The notes: generated by a model not told the origin, from the letters alone. Positions 22,525 to 34,925 are shown, counted from the stretch's first letter. The stretch: DNA of 64,000 bases from Cantharellus purpuraceus (GCA_025174535.1 JALBUN010000032.1:112415-176414); one strand, 5' to 3'. Numbers and translations are program-made.

Positions 22525-24048
22525 TTGGCACACTCACATGATCCTGTAATCAAAGCTCTCAATAGCAGATATAAGGGCGAGACAACTCCTTGTCTCACGT
22601 CAACCCTTCACTCCTCACAGCAACCTACTCTCACATCTACTGATACTACCTATGTCATACAACATGAACCAGTATCCCTCAAAGTGAGTGACATTGCCGG
22701 ACCATTCACATCTCGCCCCTGCTCGTCCGTTTGGCGTAAGGCTTGTATTCATTTCACCTGCAGTCCTACTTTTGAAAACGGTTACTACTATGCACCTTCA
22801 GAGGATGCACTCGAAGCCCTCACCGCAACCGATCCCTTGTATGTCCAATGGCTGACATGTCCATGGAAAGCCACTTACCTTGCTCTCAACTTCAGGGTTG
22901 CATTCCCAAACGGTGGTGATGTCGGGGCCTTCCAAGAGGGGCCAATTCATCTAGTGTATGTCAACAAGCAATTTCAATGTCTTAGGCACACCACTCACTT
23001 GTTCTCCCCTTCAGGACTCCATTAATGGACGACCCCGACAACATGGCCTTTGGAGAGGCGTTGGTCGGTGGCCTACCCGTGTGGCCTTTGGAGAGGCGTT
23101 GGTCGATGACCTCCCCATGACGAGTGCGTCAGAAGTGGATGAGTAAGGCGATCTTCACTGTCACATGATACAGTGGACTGACTCTACCATTCTCAGAGCG
23201 ATAATGAGAGAGACCCTTCAAGGCTGGGCAGGGTCAAGTCTCTCTGACGCGTGGCTCGGGGGCGGCTCCCAACTGCAGGATGGGTTGGGGTCAATGTCCC
23301 AAGAGCCAGTGCCCACTGCGCCCCACTCCCTGGCATACCCATGGGACCTGCAGAGGCTGGACTATCATCCAGCTCCAGATTCGCTGGTTATCCCCAGCAA
23401 TAGGTGATTGGCATTATAATCATCCTGATATACTCCTGACGGCAACTGGACAGCTCGTTTGGGTCACAACCCAGCGACATAAACAATTTACATCAGTATG
23501 GGCCCACTGCGTGGAATGCCACAGCAGTGCAGCCCCCAATGACAGTTGCCCAGACGCTGGGTGGAACAACCACAAGTGTTCCTCCAGCATCATCCGGGCA
23601 CACAACCACCACGCACACCACACCACCACATATGGATATTCCCCATATCAGCCTCACCAGCTTGTCTATCGTTGATGGAGGATCTCGATACTGTGTGCTA
23701 AATCATGAGAATGGCATGCCATGCAAGTACCATTGTGCAATGGGCAAAAATTCTTGCTTTGCGACCCACATTCTTAGCACACACATCGGGGTTGAACTCA
23801 AGAGGATCCATATCTGCCAGCTGAACCAGACAAATGCGCAATTGTTATTTACCGAGGAGAGGGTCAAGCGTGCGGAGGAATACGCTTGGCGTTGCCCGGC
23901 TGCAGGATGCTTCATCAGGATGAGGGATGACACCGTGCGCCGGCACTCACTGAGCCGGCATCCTCATTCTCCCGTCCTTGCCTTCCAGTGGGGGACAGGG
24001 CTTGAGACTGTCCCATGGCGCATTGTTGAGGACATCCTCAACAGTTGA
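22525..24048 (+). CDS. Zinc-finger-like protein, probably multi-exon
   Basis: The ATG at 22525 opens 166 codons (through FTCSPTFENGYYYAPSEDAL and YLALNFRVAFPNGGDVGAFQ) to a likely donor GTGTATGT near 22957. Further coding stretches follow: about 23018-23146, 23165-23407 (SLAYPWDLQRLDYHPAPDSL) and 23527-24048. The last contains CVLNHENGMPCKYHC and CPAAGCFIRMRDDTVRRH, two Cys/His clusters that resemble zinc fingers, and ends VEDILNS. I could not find splice sites that keep one frame across all parts, so exon borders are approximate. A 41-base tandem duplication at 23041-23122 disturbs the frame. The 3' third lies in the segmental duplication. Function unknown. Confidence 0.5.
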
Positions 24049-24560
24049 ATGCGACATCCGACATCAATGGGATAGTCTCGAGTCTTGAGATGCGACCACG
24101 TATGGGCGTTCCCGTCCCTCTGAGACGCATCCAACGCTCCTCATCCTAGCGCGGTGATTCATACTTAAAAGCGCATTTCAGCAAGCATAACCCCGGTGTC
24201 AAGACGTACGAAATGGGACTCTGACCAGAATCGATGGGACGTGAGGAAGCGTCTTCTCGAGTCACGTGATGGCCAAGTATGTCGAATCTTGCTCATCACT
24301 GATCCGAAAGACCTTTGGATGGTATGCAGGTGCGGGAAGGAACGGATGGAGATCGACGTAGTTCCGTTGGCGATTGGAATGTTTGTATCCGATTTGGTAG
24401 TGTGGTGGATTGAGTGATCTTTTTTGGTCCTCTCCCCCGTGTATCACATACAGGATCACCTGAAATGCGGTCGCGTAGTCCATCATCACGATGCTCGGAC
24501 GAGACGCCCCCTGTGCATTTTGATTGTAGAGATTTATGTTTTCATACTCGCAGCAAAGCC

Positions 24561-24812
24561 CTACCGTAGGGCTGTAACAAGACGTCCATCCATATCGGCA
24601 TCGTAGACGCAAGCTGAGCAAAGGGCAGCTGTTGGACCACTAGTGAGATTTGGCGCTTCTACGTGTGCAGCACAGGGTGTGTGAGGAATGGATGGCAGAG
24701 CGGGGTTTGATGTGCTTCTTACCTCCAGCTCCCGCAGTCTTCTGTTGGATGCCCGTGCCCTCACGTGAAATCTTCTTGCGGGGGTCAAAGAGTGTTTCTT
24801 CCAGTTCCTCGA
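24561..24812 (-). pseudogene. MAD1: MAD1-like fragment, copy 2
   Basis: Same piece as 836-1174, but the 89-bp deletion removed the NWKDLLQKMLDRLRNENA section, leaving only its flanks (RRLRELE side and EEL side). Confidence 0.4.
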
Positions 24813-25197
24813 TTTACAAATTCTGGATTCATTTCAGCCTAGATCCCTCCGCATCAAGGCTCTCTATGGGCGCAGATGCAGCAGTGAGAGGATGTAAGTA
24901 GCTGGTATGCCGCCGCCGTGTGACCCTGTGTCAGAATTTGAAAATATTGACGTTTGCAAAATGCATTGTTCTAGGAAGAGCATGGCACACTGAAAGCGAC
25001 TGGGGGGTAAAACAAGGTGGGATGATGAGGGCATGGAGCATGTGATGGATGAGAATGGGAGCCATGTGAAGTAGTTGCGGCACCATGGACATGTGGAAAA
25101 TTGGGTATGCGCCCTCAACATGCTATCAGATGCATTAACTCATGTCGTCCCAATCGACGTATCAGTCATCACCGCATCCCTCTGACACGCACTTTTT

Positions 25198-25853
25198 AAT
25201 AAGCAGATTTGCACACAGGCAACCGTACTCACCATTCCGGCAATCGCACGCGCCAAAATCAACATATCCTTTGAAGGCGCAAGGCCACACAACAGTGTTC
25301 CACTGCATTCCCTGCACAGGCGTGAAGCACAGTAAAAACGAGTAGAACGACCATACTAAACAACGTGAGACCCAGCAGCATGGCACCTTTGCGTCCAAGA
25401 ATAGCCATGGGTCTTCCTGAAATCAGTGTAAGTAATGGCGATCTTTATAGATCACCCATGGCCTGGATCATACCATATAACGTGAAACAGCAGATAAAAG
25501 GTAGGGTGCTAGGGATGACGACTTGTGGGTCTGCACGCAAGCATACATGTTGGGCATGTGACAATCGGCCATATAACAGACGCATTTACCTGCTGAAAGG
25601 AAGTCCAAATAGGCGAGATAAGTGCTTTGCGTGTGTTTACTAAGTTGCTTTACTAGATTCACAACACGCTACACATACCTACTATCGTCCCTACCATCAC
25701 CACTTCCCAAATCGGTACAATACGTCCCAATTGGCACAGATCCTCCAGGGCAACAAGAAACACCACACTCCCAAGACCCGTCAATACCCATATCAACATG
25801 ATCCTAGATACCTTGTTCAGATAACTTTGAAACATTCGAAATCGGCTGGACAT
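25198..25853 (-). pseudogene. DHA2-type MFS transporter fragment, copy 2
   Basis: Nearly identical to 1560-2215: TM1-like ILIWVLTGLGSVVFLVALE (with one Ala/Val change), motif-A-like GRKGAMLLGL and ILARAIAGM. Confidence 0.45.
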
Positions 25854-27150
25854 TTCCTGGGCGGAAAGACTTCCTAGTGAGATATGTAAGCGATAAACTG
25901 CACGAAATTGGCCTTGCCGCTCCCGTCGGTGCCTGCGGGGTTCTCTCGACGTCGTGGAGACTAAGGAACGGCGTGAATAACACAAAAATTTCAGACACCA
26001 TCGTTCACACGCAGTGATTTCATGTAATTCATTAGCAGGCACCGGGCGAGCACGAAGATGCCTAGTGTGAAACGATGGAATGATTGTGTCAAATCGACCC
26101 ACCACTTGATCCATTGTAGGCCGTTTCACTAAAATGAAAATATGCTGGTAATAGTCTATGAGCAAGATAGTGAAAGACGCCAGTCACACACGCCTCCAAA
26201 AAAACTGTGTTGATTCATTTCAAAGATAGTAGACATCCGTGGCGAAAGGTTGCTAGCTTGATCATATCTTGACTTGTGCATTGATGGCGTAGAATATGGC
26301 AAGTTTGAGAATGGAATGTATTCGGGAACCGATCTATCCATGGCATGAATGGGTAATTCGAGCGGTAGACCTGCCTCGGGCTCATAATGATGAGATAATC
26401 CAAAATCCATGAGATAATACTTTGGTGGTCGCTCAGTGCACGTTTGATGGTTTGCATGTCCATCATTGTTCATAAGAGACCAGCTTTGTATGGGGTGAAA
26501 TCCCTTAGAATGTAATTTTGTGCCATCCTCATGATATTTGGTCCAGAGCAGTCACTGGGGAGAAACTAATGAGTGACAAGCGGTGGATATGTAGTGTTTG
26601 TACCAATGAGCAATATGATACTTGTGCATCAATTGAAGGCTCTGGAACTCATATCATTGGTATCATATTGAAAGGCCTTGAATGCAGCACACCTCCGAAC
26701 TGCCTGTCAAACTCCATAAACTCACTAACTGTCTTGAATTGAGGCAATTTTTAATGCTGGAGAAGTGGCATAACAAATGATATCAAGATCCTTGTAGTCT
26801 GGAAGGAGAACATTGAGACTTGGTACATAATGATTGCCAAGGCCTGACACCAAGTTTTCACTTGAAAAATACTGCCCTAGCTTGATTTAGAATGGATGTT
26901 TCAAATGAACAATCATCTTGAGCATCACAACTTTGCCATCTGACACCCTTGTAGCATCAAGAACCCTCAGGTGTTGAGCATCATGTAAGTTGCACATGCC
27001 TATAATTGACAGTCCACATACCCAAGGGCAGATACTATCATCACACTTCCTCTGGCTTATCACTCCCTTGCCAGGAAGGCACCCATCTCAGGTGGTGAAG
27101 CATGGACCAACAGGAGGCAAGCCATGGTTGATACAATGCCCCAAAGCTTT
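25854..27150 (-). pseudogene. Protein kinase remnant, copy 2
   Basis: Same order of kinase motifs as 2216-3520: N-lobe VLDATRVSDGKVVMLKMI, a catalytic-loop relic, YYLMDFGLSHHYEPE and RPTMDQVVGRFD. Frames are broken in the same way, so the decay mostly predates the duplication. Confidence 0.6.
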
Positions 27151-27314
27151 CAGATGTAAAAAGAGAGAGGTTCTTGTCCTCTGAATACAAACATTCCACC
27201 ATAGTCATTGGAAGTTTTTGCTGTGTTATGCTACAGTGTTTTCAAAACACCTTGATGTGTGTCTTTTTTTTTTTTTCTTAGAGGCACCAGCTGCAATCAG
27301 GCACCCAAACAACA

Positions 27315-27683
27315 ATGGCTTTTTGACATATAAGTCAAGATATCAAGCAGCAAGCTCTATATCTATTGTATGATGAATACATCCCAGAAGCAGCTTGTTC
27401 AATTCTCAGTGTATCTCAAAGCAGTTTGACTTGCTGGGCCCACAATCTCAATAAGTTGGGAGATGTAGTTCCACCTTGGAACCCTCTTCAAAGCTGACCT
27501 TACTCCTTGAATGCAACAGAGATCAACAGCCTGATTGAAACAGTGCAGAACTGCTCAGAGATGTATCTTGATGAACTGCAGGAATGGCTGGCACTTGAGC
27601 ACAATGTTCTAGTTGCCATATCGTCACTTCACCATACCATCAAGAATGCAGGGCTGTCATATAAACTGCTTGGGATGAGGAGG
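27315..27683 (+). pseudogene. Tc1/mariner-like transposase N-terminus
   Basis: One frame reads DIKQQALYLLYDEYIPEAAC, SILSVSQSSLTCWAHNLNKL, then a TGA, then PYSLNATEINSLIE, MYLDELQEWLALEHNV and SISSLHHTIKNAGLSYKLL-like sequence. This is the paired helix-turn-helix region that precedes the DDE domain in fungal Tc1/mariner-type transposases. The TGA follows LQS where an Arg (CGA) would fit. An LTR at 27684 cuts it off, so the catalytic part is missing. Confidence 0.65.
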
Positions 27684-28087
27684 TGTTATGATTATATTCA
27701 TTAATGTCCAGATCCCCATGGATATGAGATCTATACTCCATTTGGAAACCATACATCTCCTGTAGTCTGTCTGATCATCATCACAACTCTGCCCATCCAT
27801 CTCTGGTTTCACTGATGCATCAGCATCACCATAGGAACCAGACATCCATCCCCACCAGACTCAGACATATTCACATAAGGCCGTTGTCCTTGGAGATCCA
27901 TCACTGGAGTAACTATTATTAGATTTCAAATATGTATTTAAGTCATGCTACTGGAGACTTCATTCCCCAGTTCAAATACCAAATCACACCCAGCTTCTAA
28001 GTCTGATCTGAACTATCTAAAGTCTTACTCCACCTCCAAAATCTCAGACACAGGTATTAGTGAGGGTGCAGCACATAAGCTGAAGGT
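27684..28087 (+). repeat. L2-family LTR, truncated (copy C)
   Basis: It begins TGTTATGATTATATTC and matches the LTR at 36976-37515 up to GTGCAGCACATAAGCTGAAG, then diverges. It is inserted in the transposase remnant. Confidence 0.75.
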
Positions 28088-28397
28088 TGATCCTATATCA
28101 GAAATGGAATCAATCAGTTCTGTCTCCTCCATACCACCTACCAAGCTGGAAGAAGACTCTGAAAATGAAATGGCTATGATTTCAAACTTAGTCGACATAC
28201 CAGACAGTGAGTCTGATAGTGATGCAGAGGATAACAATGAGGACATACCTTCGCTTGAAAACCCTACACCATCATCTCCACTACCTCTATCACAACCTGA
28301 AATTTGTTGCTCTATACAAACCCATCATCCCCCTGTTCCTGATGATGATCCACTGATGAGCCAGGATGCATCGAGGATGTATATTGAACCACTTTGA
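27945..28397 (+). CDS. Acidic Ser-rich ORF starting within an LTR
   Basis: This 150-codon frame begins in LTR sequence and continues into an acidic, serine-rich tail (NLVDIPDSESDSDAEDNNED). It ends beside the inverted-duplication border. No domain. It may be chance fusion of LTR and element leader. Confidence 0.25.
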   Translation: MLLETSFPSSNTKSHPASKSDLNYLKSYSTSKISDTGISEGAAHKLKVDPISEMESISSVSSIPPTKLEEDSENEMAMISNLVDIPDSESDSDAEDNNEDIPSLENPTPSSPLPLSQPEICCSIQTHHPPVPDDDPLMSQDASRMYIEPL

Positions 28398-28560
28398 CAG
28401 TCCAACTCTGCCAGCATCTTTTTGTATCAAGCTCTTAAATAGCGCTGTGACTCCCTTTCTACCTCAGTCCCTATTTCAAGTCATCGATCGTCACTCATGT
28501 TTCATCGCCATCGATCATTATCAGCCTTCTATTCACACTGATCCTTTCATCATCATTCAC

Positions 28561-28890
28561 ATGGCTTCCCATTCTATTCCCCTCTCCAACATCGCTTCTA
28601 ATAATACGTCACACTGGTCTCTGGACACAGAGGACTATCAAAAATATGCTGAGCTCTATGGGCATGTTAAGCCACCTCCACGTGTCAAAATACTTCCAAA
28701 ACTCTTTCAACATCCAAGATCCCCACCATGTCTCTCTTATGCCATTGGTGATTCCATATTCTTTCACAATTCTGTTGAACCATATACATTCCTTGGCATT
28801 TTGCCTCTATATCATAACATGGATAGAAGAGTCGAACATGAGGTAGAATTTCAGTCGCCATCACCAACCTATCCTCCCACTTCAATCTGA
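28561..28890 (+). CDS. LTR-adjacent accessory ORF, intact
   Basis: ATG 28561 to TGA 28888-28890, 109 residues. Segments are SHWSLDTEDYQKYAELYGHV, PPCLSYAIGDSIFFHN, VEPYTFLGILPLY and a SPSPTYPPTSI end. A TATA-like TTAAATAG lies about 120 bases upstream, and an LTR-like sequence beginning TGTCAGG follows 14 bases after the stop. The ORF at 47288-47725 has the same layout (W-S-x-D, a PPP-V stretch, Y-I-x-D-x-x-F, PY-F-G), so I infer a shared family carried by gypsy elements. Function unknown. Confidence 0.5.
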   Translation: MASHSIPLSNIASNNTSHWSLDTEDYQKYAELYGHVKPPPRVKILPKLFQHPRSPPCLSYAIGDSIFFHNSVEPYTFLGILPLYHNMDRRVEHEVEFQSPSPTYPPTSI

Positions 28891-29332
28891 CTCAGGTTAC
28901 ATCGTGTCAGGCAAAGGGACCGAATACTCTTGGAACAGGATACCATATGGAGATGGATCACTAAGACAATAAGGAGTATTTGTTGTGGATGCTGACTGAA
29001 GTCCTCATGTGACTCAGGGTCCATTTACCTCCAGAGCCATAGGGAAGATGGTATTGGTGGACATTTCTATTGTTCTTTTATATGACTCACCCCTGTTTCA
29101 TCTTTTAATTCATTCATACACAACTTACTCATCCTTGTTCTATTTTTGGTTCTTTTATTACTCATCAACCCCTATTCTTACAAAGATTACCCCTATCTGT
29201 CATTTCATTTCTCCATGATTTCCCCATTAGTAGTTCAACTTCACACGCTTCGTCAGCTGGCTTGATCAGCATTTCTTGCATCATATTGCATCATTTGCTC
29301 CTCATATTGTGTCATTGTGCCCTGGGGATTTG

Positions 29333-29341
29333 TATATAAAA
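29333..29341 (+). promoter_or_regulatory. TATA box in LTR-like sequence
   Basis: TATATAAAA lies within the LTR-like part of the inverted-duplication arm and is conserved in the other arm near 14027. Confidence 0.45.
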
Positions 29342-29903
29342 GGGCGCTAGTTTTCGCCTTTGGAATCAATCAACAAGTTTTCAGCCAACGCTTTAAAGTC
29401 AAAGTCCATGCTCTAAGTCTACACTCTACGCTCTACATCACAATCCATCATCTCTACACTGAGGTAAAACACCTTGGTTCAACGATCAGATTTCCCTCTG
29501 CCACCGAGAGGTTGCTTCTCCTGAAACCAGCTTTTGCATACCTCCCAACCAGGCTCCGCATTGTCATCCAGTCACAGAGCATGATCAGCCATCGGGACTG
29601 ACCTTTAGCTCCCATCCCCATCCAACCACAGAGCACTATCCCACTTCCCTGTTACTAAGTGCTACCTCTACCCCTCGACCTGATTGATCTTTGGAGTGCT
29701 GAACAACTGCGTTACACACCGTCTGTTTGCTAGGACCATTGTGCGCAGGCTTATAGGATCTATTCCATAAGCAAACTGACACCACTCCCAGCATCGACAC
29801 CATCCCCGAGGTCGTCAAAGAACCGATGGACCACATAGAGGCTGTCCATGAAGAAGACGACACCCCGCCCTCTTGTTTTGGAACCGTGAACTTCAACTTA
29901 AAC

Positions 29904-31267
29904 TGTGGTGTTAATCACAATCTAAGTTTAGCCCAAGGATGTATGACCTTTCAAGGCTAGCAATAAGCTTGAAACTATTTTAACAGAGAACCCAATTAAG
30001 AAATTATACTCCGGTGAACAATCACAATCAATGTTGCCACAGGAAGTGAAGCAATAGAGATTTATGCTTGTCACATGTAGTTCACACTTTACTGCTGATG
30101 CAATGTAAAGTCAAAGATTGACAGGCGTTCAAGGGTTCAGATACTTCAAAGGGGGAAGTAACCTAGTGCCTTAGTACCGCAGGTTGAGTGGATTAAAGCT
30201 AACAATAATCCCTTCAACGTAAAAAGATAGATATGCACTTGAACACTTCCTTCTGAACAAGCGTATTCACTGTACATGTTTATCCATGATAGATCAACAG
30301 TCAGGGATATCAATCTTGTCTCAAAGAGGTGAGTTAATAGACTGTGTTGTTGATTTATTGAAATGCCCACAATTGAACCAACCGATCAATAGCAAAGTAC
30401 ATGTTAACCTGACTAACCTCAGAGTCTCAATTAAACATGCAGTATTCTTGACCAATCAATAGCCTAGTACGTATTAACCTGACTAACCTCAGAGTCTCAA
30501 TTAAATGTGCAAGATTCTTGATTATAACCAATAGCCCAATACGTGATAATTTGACTAACCTCAGAGTCTCAATTACACGTGTAAGGTTCTTGATCAATGA
30601 ATAACAATTAATACACTTCAAGTTACTGCTCCGAGTGGGCTTGTAGTGTGTTAATTACTAATCAGTTACTCTGTATTAACCTCTTCTCTGAGTTTGATTA
30701 ATATCAGAGCCTGCTGTGCTTGTAATATAATAACTTCTGGCTTCTCCAAGAGTCAATTAAAGTTAATATACACTAAGAGTAGCTGATATAAGCGTGATGC
30801 TTATGTGATGATTACTCAATGCTTGAGTAGACACTGCTGTGTGTGTGTGGTAAAAAGATCTTATTTATTGCACAGCTGTTGCAGCCCTTTTTATATACAT
30901 GGACTATCTAGCTTATGTAACTAATCAGAGAACATTCCTAGTGCTTAGGGAAGCCCCTGGAAGGAAAGAGAAGGCTGGGGAACCTTGTGGAAGGTCCAGG
31001 AAGGTGTCAGAACCTTCTGTGGCCGCTTTTGGCTGAAGTGCGCAAACTCTGATGATTATGTAATGCGTGCATTGTTTGCTTGTATGTGAGTGCTCGTTGG
31101 AGTTGAATGACAGATTATATCAGCAACTGACCCCTTGTGTACACTTGTGGGCTCAAATACACAAAAAAGCGAAATATAAGTACATTCAATAGAACATTTG
31201 AAATACCTTTAAACTACTAAATAATAGTCCTTATTTGAAGTAGTTTAGAACTGCATATACCCCAACA
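29904..31267 (-). repeat. Probable long LTR, copia-like ends
   Basis: Read on the minus strand it starts TGTTGGGGTATATGC (at 31267) and ends GATTAACACCACA (at 29904), giving TG...CA limits of 1364 bp. It contains a TATA-like TTTTTATATACATGG near 30890. No matching 5-bp flank was found. The right side abuts a gypsy gag. Family assignment rests on the terminal TGTTGGGG only. Confidence 0.4.
30383..30594. repeat. Three-copy tandem repeat of about 70 bp
   Basis: Three units share CTGACTAACCTCAGAGTCTC (TTGACTAACC in the third) followed by AATTA and TTCTTGA. They lie inside the probable long LTR. Confidence 0.85.
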
Positions 31268-31289
31268 CCTCTCCAAATCTGGCACAAGC

Positions 31290-34200
31290 CATCTCCCTGT
31301 TCACCAGCAGCATCCATAACCCACAAGCTCCTAAGTCCCGGACCAAGGTCCAAGAACCTGACCCCTTTGATGGCTCTGATCCACGAAAGCTCCAGCCATT
31401 CTTGGTGCAATGCCAGTTGAATTTCCACGACTGCCCCGACGTGTTCACATCTGATCAGGCAAAGGTCACCTTCGCATGTCCTATCTCAAGGGCACCGCAC
31501 TGGACTACTTTGAGCCAGTGCTCATGGACGACTCCAATGACCCGATATGGTCAGATGACTACTCCAACTTCAGGCCAATTTCGGTCCTTACAACCCTGAG
31601 GCTGATGCCGAGAATGAACTCGATTGACTTTGGATGAAGGAAAATCACAAAATCACAAAATACATTGTGAGTTTCCAGCAGCTAGCCCTGAAAGTCCAAT
31701 GGGGTGATGCTGCACTCCAATGCCAATTTTATGTTGGACTCCCATCCCGCATCAAGGACGAGATATCACACATCAGTAAGCCAGATACTTTGGTTACCCT
31801 TCGCAAGCTTGCCCAATCCATCAACGCCTGTTATTGGGAACATCAATCCGAGGTCTCCCACAAAAATTTGGCCAACAACAAATCAGACAAATCATCAGAC
31901 AAGACCCCAAAGTTCAACAAGGGGTCCAATAAGAAGACCACCACCAACTCAGGCCAGAAGTCAAACACGGGTAACGCTGCCGCTTCCGGTTCCAGTTAGA
32001 ACAACTCCAGCACCGGCAATAACTCCAGAGCTCACAAGAGCACTCTGGACCTCTCCCCCAAGCTGGGGAAGGATGGAAAACTTACCCAGCAGGAACACCA
32101 GTGCCGCATGGACAACAACCTCTGCCTGTTCTGTGGAAGGCCTGGCCACCAAGCCAAGGATTGCAACAGACAACCTTGTCCACAGCAAAGGCAAAGGGCC
32201 GTGCTGCCAATGCCACGATGGACAAAAAAAAATAGTAAGCAGTCCTATAGCCTCCATATGGGCTGAGGGCTGCGTTGGTACTCCCCGTATGACAAATGAG
32301 GTCCACCTGACTGCATCCACTCTTTCCCACTCTGACTCCCTTACCCTCCTCACCTACTCCAACTCCATTCCCAATACCGCTATCCAAGCATTAATTGACT
32401 CCAGTTCTACTCACCGTTTCCTTGATTCCTCTTTTTCCGATTTACATAAACTCCATACATACACCATAACTCCGATATCACTCCGATTATTTGATGGCAC
32501 TACTAATGCTGTTATTTCACGAGCTATAGACCTGTCTATCTGTTTTTCTGTTGGAGAAATCCAGAACCTTACATTCTATGTTACTCCGCTTGACTCCAGC
32601 TGTTCTGTGGTTCTCGGACATAATTGGCTCACCCGCTACAATCCATTGATTGACTGGGCATTGGGCCATATCACATTCCATTCTCCAGTACAGGCTGTGT
32701 CATCCCTGACATCACCAGCAACTTTAGGTGCGAAACTATTCCGCCTCTGCTGACTCCACTCTGATAGATACTCCATCTACCCCGCTGTTTATATCAATGG
32801 TGGATGCTATGGTCTTTGCCAGACTAAGCAAACTGATGGCTCTCACATGTTCCAGGTTCACCTCTCTGATCTGATATTCCTCGCTGCCTGTTCTGCCCAA
32901 TCAACTCCACCGGACCTATCTATGGTTCCTAAGGAGTATCATGAGTTCACCGACATGTTCAGCAAGTCTAAAGCCGACTCCCTAGCAGAACACTGACCAT
33001 ATGATCTCAAGACTGAGCTAGATGACAACTCCACCCCTCCACTTGGCCCTATTTACTTGCTATCCCAAAAAGAGCTACTGGCTCTCCGAACATTCATAGA
33101 TGAGAACTTGGCCACAGGCTTCATCTGCCCATCCCTATCTCCTCATGGAGCTCCGGTCCTATTTGTCTGCAAAAAGGATGGATCACTCCATCTATGCGTC
33201 GACTTCCATGGACTCAACAAGATCACCAAGAAAGACCGATACCCAATACCCCGCACCACAGACCTACTCGAGAGTCCTCGAAAGGCTAAGATCTACTCCA
33301 AAATAGATCTCTGACATGCCTACCATCTAGTCCACATCCGAGAAGGCGACAAATGGAAAATGACCTTCCGCACACGATATGGATCTTTCGAGTGGTGCAT
33401 CATGCCCTTCGGACTAACCAATGCTCCGGCCGCCTTCCAGTGGTTCATGAATGATACTTTCACTGACCTCCTCAATGTGACCATCCTCGTTTACTTAGAT
33501 GACATTCTGGTATATTTGGACAACGAAGAAGAACATCGGACACATGTCCAAGAGGTACTCTGATGTCTCCGAAAGCATGGCCTCTTCGCCCATGCTGACA
33601 AATGCGAATTCCACTCCGACTTGGTTGAATACCTAGGCTGAGTTTTGCAGTATTATCATGATCACCCAATCTCGGGCCAGTTCGGGCAAAATCGCACACA
33701 AGGATTAATCCAACGAGACTATGTATGGCCAAAAATGCGAGAATACATTCAACACTACTGTATGTGCTCAAAATTGCAAAGGCACAAACCCTACGGAATG
33801 CTTAAGCAACTTCCGATCCCGGAGCAACCATGGAACTCCATCTCCATGGATTTCATAGAGAAGCTCCCCCCATTGCTCAGATATGACACCATACTCATGA
33901 TTGTCAACAGGTTCTCCAAACAGTCACTATTCATTCCAACACATGAAACCATCACCTCCGCCTTGCTAGCTAAATTGTTCGTTCTCCATGTATTCTCTAA
34001 ACATGGAGTCCCATCGCATGTCACATCCGATCGGGGCTCAGAGTTCATGTCCTCCTTCTTCTGCACATTAGGAAAGGCTTTCGACATGAAGCTTCACTTC
34101 ACCTCCGGATACCATCCTGATGGAGATGGACAAACAGAACAAATGAATTAGTCCCTGGAACAATATCTCTGAATCTATTGTAACTATCAACAAGACAACT

Positions 34201-34925
34201 GGGCTCATCTACTTCTGATTGCAGAGTTTGCCTACAACAATGCTCCAAACGCAACTACTGGCATCTCTCTGTTCTTTGCTAATAAAGGCTATCATCCGAA
34301 CATCTCTGTCCACCCTGAGAAGGAACTTGCCTCCACCAAAGCCTGCCAATTCATAACCGACCTTGATCAACTACACCAACATCTCCAAGAAACCATCTCC
34401 AATGCCCAGAAACAATATCAAGTCTCCGCAGACCGACGCTGCATTCCAGCTCCGGACCTGCAAATTGGAGACAAAGTATTTGTTGAGGCTGAACACTTCC
34501 AGACCACCCGCCCATTGAAGAAACTCTCCGAGAAATACTTAGGTCCTTATGAGGTCATTGCTCGCACAGGCAGCAGGTCCTTCACCCTCCACCTCCTGGA
34601 CCACTTCCGAGCAGTTCATCCGGTCTTCCACATATCAATGCTCGAACCCGCCACTACGAACGAGATCTCCGGTCGCACGCAACCCCCACCTCCCCTGATC
34701 ATCATCAAAGGAGACAATGAATATGAGATATCTGAGATCCTGGACTCGAAGATCGACTGTCAATACAAGTGCAAGCTCCAGTACTTAGTCAAATGGACTG
34801 GGTATGAAGGCACTGACGAAGAGTCCTCATGGATCTCCGCATCCGAACTCGATCATGCATCCAAATCCATCTCCAACTTCCACTCTGCTTATCCAGACAA
34901 ACCTGGCCCTCTTATGAATCTTTAA
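31290..34925 (+). pseudogene. Gag-Pol of L2-A, disabled
   Basis: Gag reads FVQCQ-type core to VQWGDAALQCQFYVGLPSRI (to 31999), then a zinc knuckle CLFCGRPGHQAKDC near 32130. The protease-like part ALIDSSSTHRFLD (32388 on) has DSS in place of DSG. Reverse transcriptase includes [31 protein letters not shown] and YLDDILVY (33140-33600). At 33640 sequence jumps to the integrase (WNSISMDFIEKLPPL, VTSDRGSEFMSSF), then GPYEVIARTGSRSFTLHL and a chromodomain (YEISEILDSKIDCQYKCKL) ending at 34925. Premature stops include TGA after KIDL (33314), where L2-B has CGA, and TAG after QMN. Confidence 0.9.

Larger units (their letters stand above)
23731..27540. repeat. Segmental duplication, copy 2
   Basis: Matches 1-3912 with small indels, including an 89-bp deletion at 24744/24745 (bases 1020-1108 of copy 1). 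Unlike copy 1 it continues on both sides, so it is probably closer to the parental locus. Confidence 0.95.
28350..29797 (+). repeat. Inverted duplication, arm 2
   Basis: Matches 13584-15000 in reverse orientation. The arm runs from a GGATGTATATTGAACCACT stretch to CTGACACCA. It contains the intact accessory ORF and an LTR-like region from 28905 (TGTCAGGCAAAGGG). Confidence 0.9.

Noticed and set aside
31143..31267. Perfect LTR with target duplication at 29904-31267
   Set aside because: The flanks TAAAC and CCTCT do not match, so only a probable LTR is reported.
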